7,104 nucleotides of DNA. It comes from an uncultured Candidatus Saccharibacteria bacterium (GTDB taxonomy: Bacteria > Patescibacteriota > Saccharimonadia > Saccharimonadales > Saccharimonadaceae). Shown one piece after another: positions 5,694 through 7,104 of the stretch (positions are counted from its first letter, which is position 1; each line of letters begins with the position of its first letter). Below the pieces are notes generated by a model. It searched no databases, was not told the DNA's origin, and worked only from the letters and a program-made list of their open reading frames with translations. The translations under genes were made by a program, and so were the position numbers. The stretch lies in the NCBI GenBank assembly GCA_948511255.1, contig CAOQNC010000030.1:1-7104 (forward strand). The letters are read 5' to 3'.

Positions 5694-6332
5694 ATGTCTA
5701 TCCGTATCCCGAAATATACCCTCGCCGAGGAACTCTGGAACTCCATCAGCCACGGCCTCGCCGCCATTTTTGCCATCGTCGCAACCGTTCTCATGATCGT
5801 CAAAGCCAACACCGCCCTCGAATACGTCACCGTCTCCATCTTCGGCACGACCATGATCATCCTCTACGTCATCTCTTGCATCTACCACGCCCTCTCCCGC
5901 CGCCTCACCGGCAAAAAGGTCCTCCGCGTCATCGACCATTGCAACGTCTTCCTCCTCGTCCTCGGCACCTACACCCCTATCGCCCTCCTCGGCGTCGGCG
6001 GTGCTCTCGGCTGGTGGCTCTTCGCCTTCGTCACCCTCGTCACTATCGTCGGCATCACCCTCTCCGCCGTCAACACCGACCGCTTCCAAATCGCCGAAGT
6101 CATCTGCCACCTTCTGAACGGCTGGAGCATCCTCATCGGCATCGAACCCCTCTACGAGCACATGGGCCTTGCCGGCGTCCTGTTGCTCCTCCTCGGCGGT
6201 CTCGCCTACACTCTCGGCGCCATTCTGTACGGCGTCGGCGCCAAACACCGCTACGTCCACAGCGTCTTCCACTTCTTCTGCATCGCCGGCACCGTCCTCC
6301 AATGGCTCTCCATCTACCTCTGTTTGCTTTAA
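5694..6332 (+). CDS. Hemolysin III / PAQR family membrane protein
   Basis: A 212-residue protein with seven predicted membrane helices, the normal size for bacterial YqfA/hemolysin III-type PAQR proteins. Family motifs are in place: EELWNSISHG (12-21), S61-xxx-H65 at the end of helix 2, DHCNVFLLVLGTYTP (81-95) and HSVFHFF (189-195). H65, H189 and H193 are the expected zinc ligands, with S61 and D81 nearby. In animal receptors this site has ceramidase-like hydrolase activity; the bacterial reaction is not established, although roles in membrane lipid balance have been proposed. The hemolysin label is historical and should not be taken as evidence of toxicity. The ATG fits the family start, but has no Shine-Dalgarno sequence and sits 6 nt after a -10 element, so the mRNA is probably leaderless. 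Codons are strongly C-ending (CTC, GTC, ATC). The next promoter begins 3 nt after the TAA. Confidence 0.93.
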   Translation: MSIRIPKYTLAEELWNSISHGLAAIFAIVATVLMIVKANTALEYVTVSIFGTTMIILYVISCIYHALSRRLTGKKVLRVIDHCNVFLLVLGTYTPIALLGVGGALGWWLFAFVTLVTIVGITLSAVNTDRFQIAEVICHLLNGWSILIGIEPLYEHMGLAGVLLLLLGGLAYTLGAILYGVGAKHRYVHSVFHFFCIAGTVLQWLSIYLCLL

Positions 6333-6335
6333 CTA

Positions 6336-6364
6336 TTGACAATTTTACCATTCTGTGCTACAAT
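6336..6364 (+). promoter_or_regulatory. Upstream promoter (P1) of the ABC-F gene
   Basis: A near-consensus promoter: TTGACA (6336-6341), exactly 17 nt, TACAAT (6359-6364), with TGC before the -10. Transcription near 6371 would give a leader of about 50 nt to the ABC-F ATG, again without a Shine-Dalgarno site. It begins only 3 nt after the PAQR stop codon. Confidence 0.8.
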
Positions 6365-6369
6365 GGTAA
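6345..6369 (+). promoter_or_regulatory. 25-bp dyad overlapping the P1 -10 element, putative operator
   Basis: Perfect 8-bp arms TTACCATT (6345-6352) and AATGGTAA (6362-6369) flank a 9-nt centre, with a weakly symmetric inner pair. The dyad covers the second half of the spacer and all of the -10. Because it lies upstream of the predicted start it would act as DNA, as a binding site for a dimeric repressor, not as an RNA hairpin. It is not a terminator for the PAQR gene since no T-tract follows. No candidate regulator is in the window. Confidence 0.55.
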
Positions 6370-6385
6370 TAATAACCCCCATATT

Positions 6386-6414
6386 TTGTGTCTCAAAACA
6401 AAAAATGCTATACT
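6386..6414 (+). promoter_or_regulatory. Proximal promoter (P2) of the ABC-F gene, leaderless layout
   Basis: Extended -10 TGCTATACT (6406-6414), with a weak -35 TTGTGT (6386-6391) at 17 nt. Seven bases separate it from the ATG at 6422, so transcription would start at or one base before the start codon. The 9-mer is identical to the extended -10 of the 7TM-GAF gene. Confidence 0.6.
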
Positions 6415-6421
6415 ATAAACC

Positions 6422-7104
<683 letters not shown>

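Noticed and set aside
5649..6302. Minus-strand acidic frame opposite the PAQR gene
   Set aside because: It is low-complexity Asp/Glu/Val/Gly antisense of C-ending codons. The plus strand encodes a recognisable family.

Overview
The window probably comes from a small-genome, uncultured-type bacterium of the Candidate Phyla Radiation, most likely a Saccharibacteria (TM7) relative. This assignment is an inference. It rests on a kinase-less 7TM-plus-GAF membrane protein, a fibro-slime surface protein, sparse promoters with extended -10 elements, a mix of Shine-Dalgarno-led and apparently leaderless genes, and strong strand-linked codon bias. Stop codons are ordinary: TAA ends every complete gene seen, and no in-frame TGA has to be read as sense.

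Left part (1-1761, all on the minus strand): the 5' end of a short membrane-anchored protein that runs off the window, preceded by a 7TM-histidine-kinase-type sensor that stops after its GAF domain. The sensor has its own promoter and a strong ribosome binding site in front of a GTG start.

Middle (1820-3091, minus strand): a self-contained module with a GC-rich gene for a divergent class I SAM-dependent methyltransferase. The module has its own promoter, an 88-nt leader with two Shine-Dalgarno sites, a hairpin over the TTG start codon, and two consecutive 3' hairpins. The first of these is a 14-bp stem closed by GAAA and the second is a terminator. Base and codon use differ from every neighbour, which suggests horizontal acquisition.

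Right part (3112-7104, plus strand): a divergently transcribed 819-residue surface protein (signal peptide, fibro-slime domain, two MucBP-like repeats, Pro-rich stalk, VPNTG motif, membrane helix, 74-residue histone-H1-like basic tail), closed by a clear terminator. Next come a hemolysin III/PAQR-family membrane protein and the first half of an ABC-F ATPase. These last two genes lack Shine-Dalgarno sequences and have extended -10 elements placed so that transcription would begin at or within a base or so of the ATG. The ABC-F gene also has a near-consensus upstream promoter overlapped by a 25-bp dyad that looks like an operator.

The genes do not form one pathway. The general themes are cell-surface attachment (fibro-slime protein), envelope sensing (7TM-GAF, PAQR) and ribosome protection (ABC-F), plus one transferred methyltransferase. 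No rRNA, tRNA, CRISPR array, transposase or attachment site was seen.
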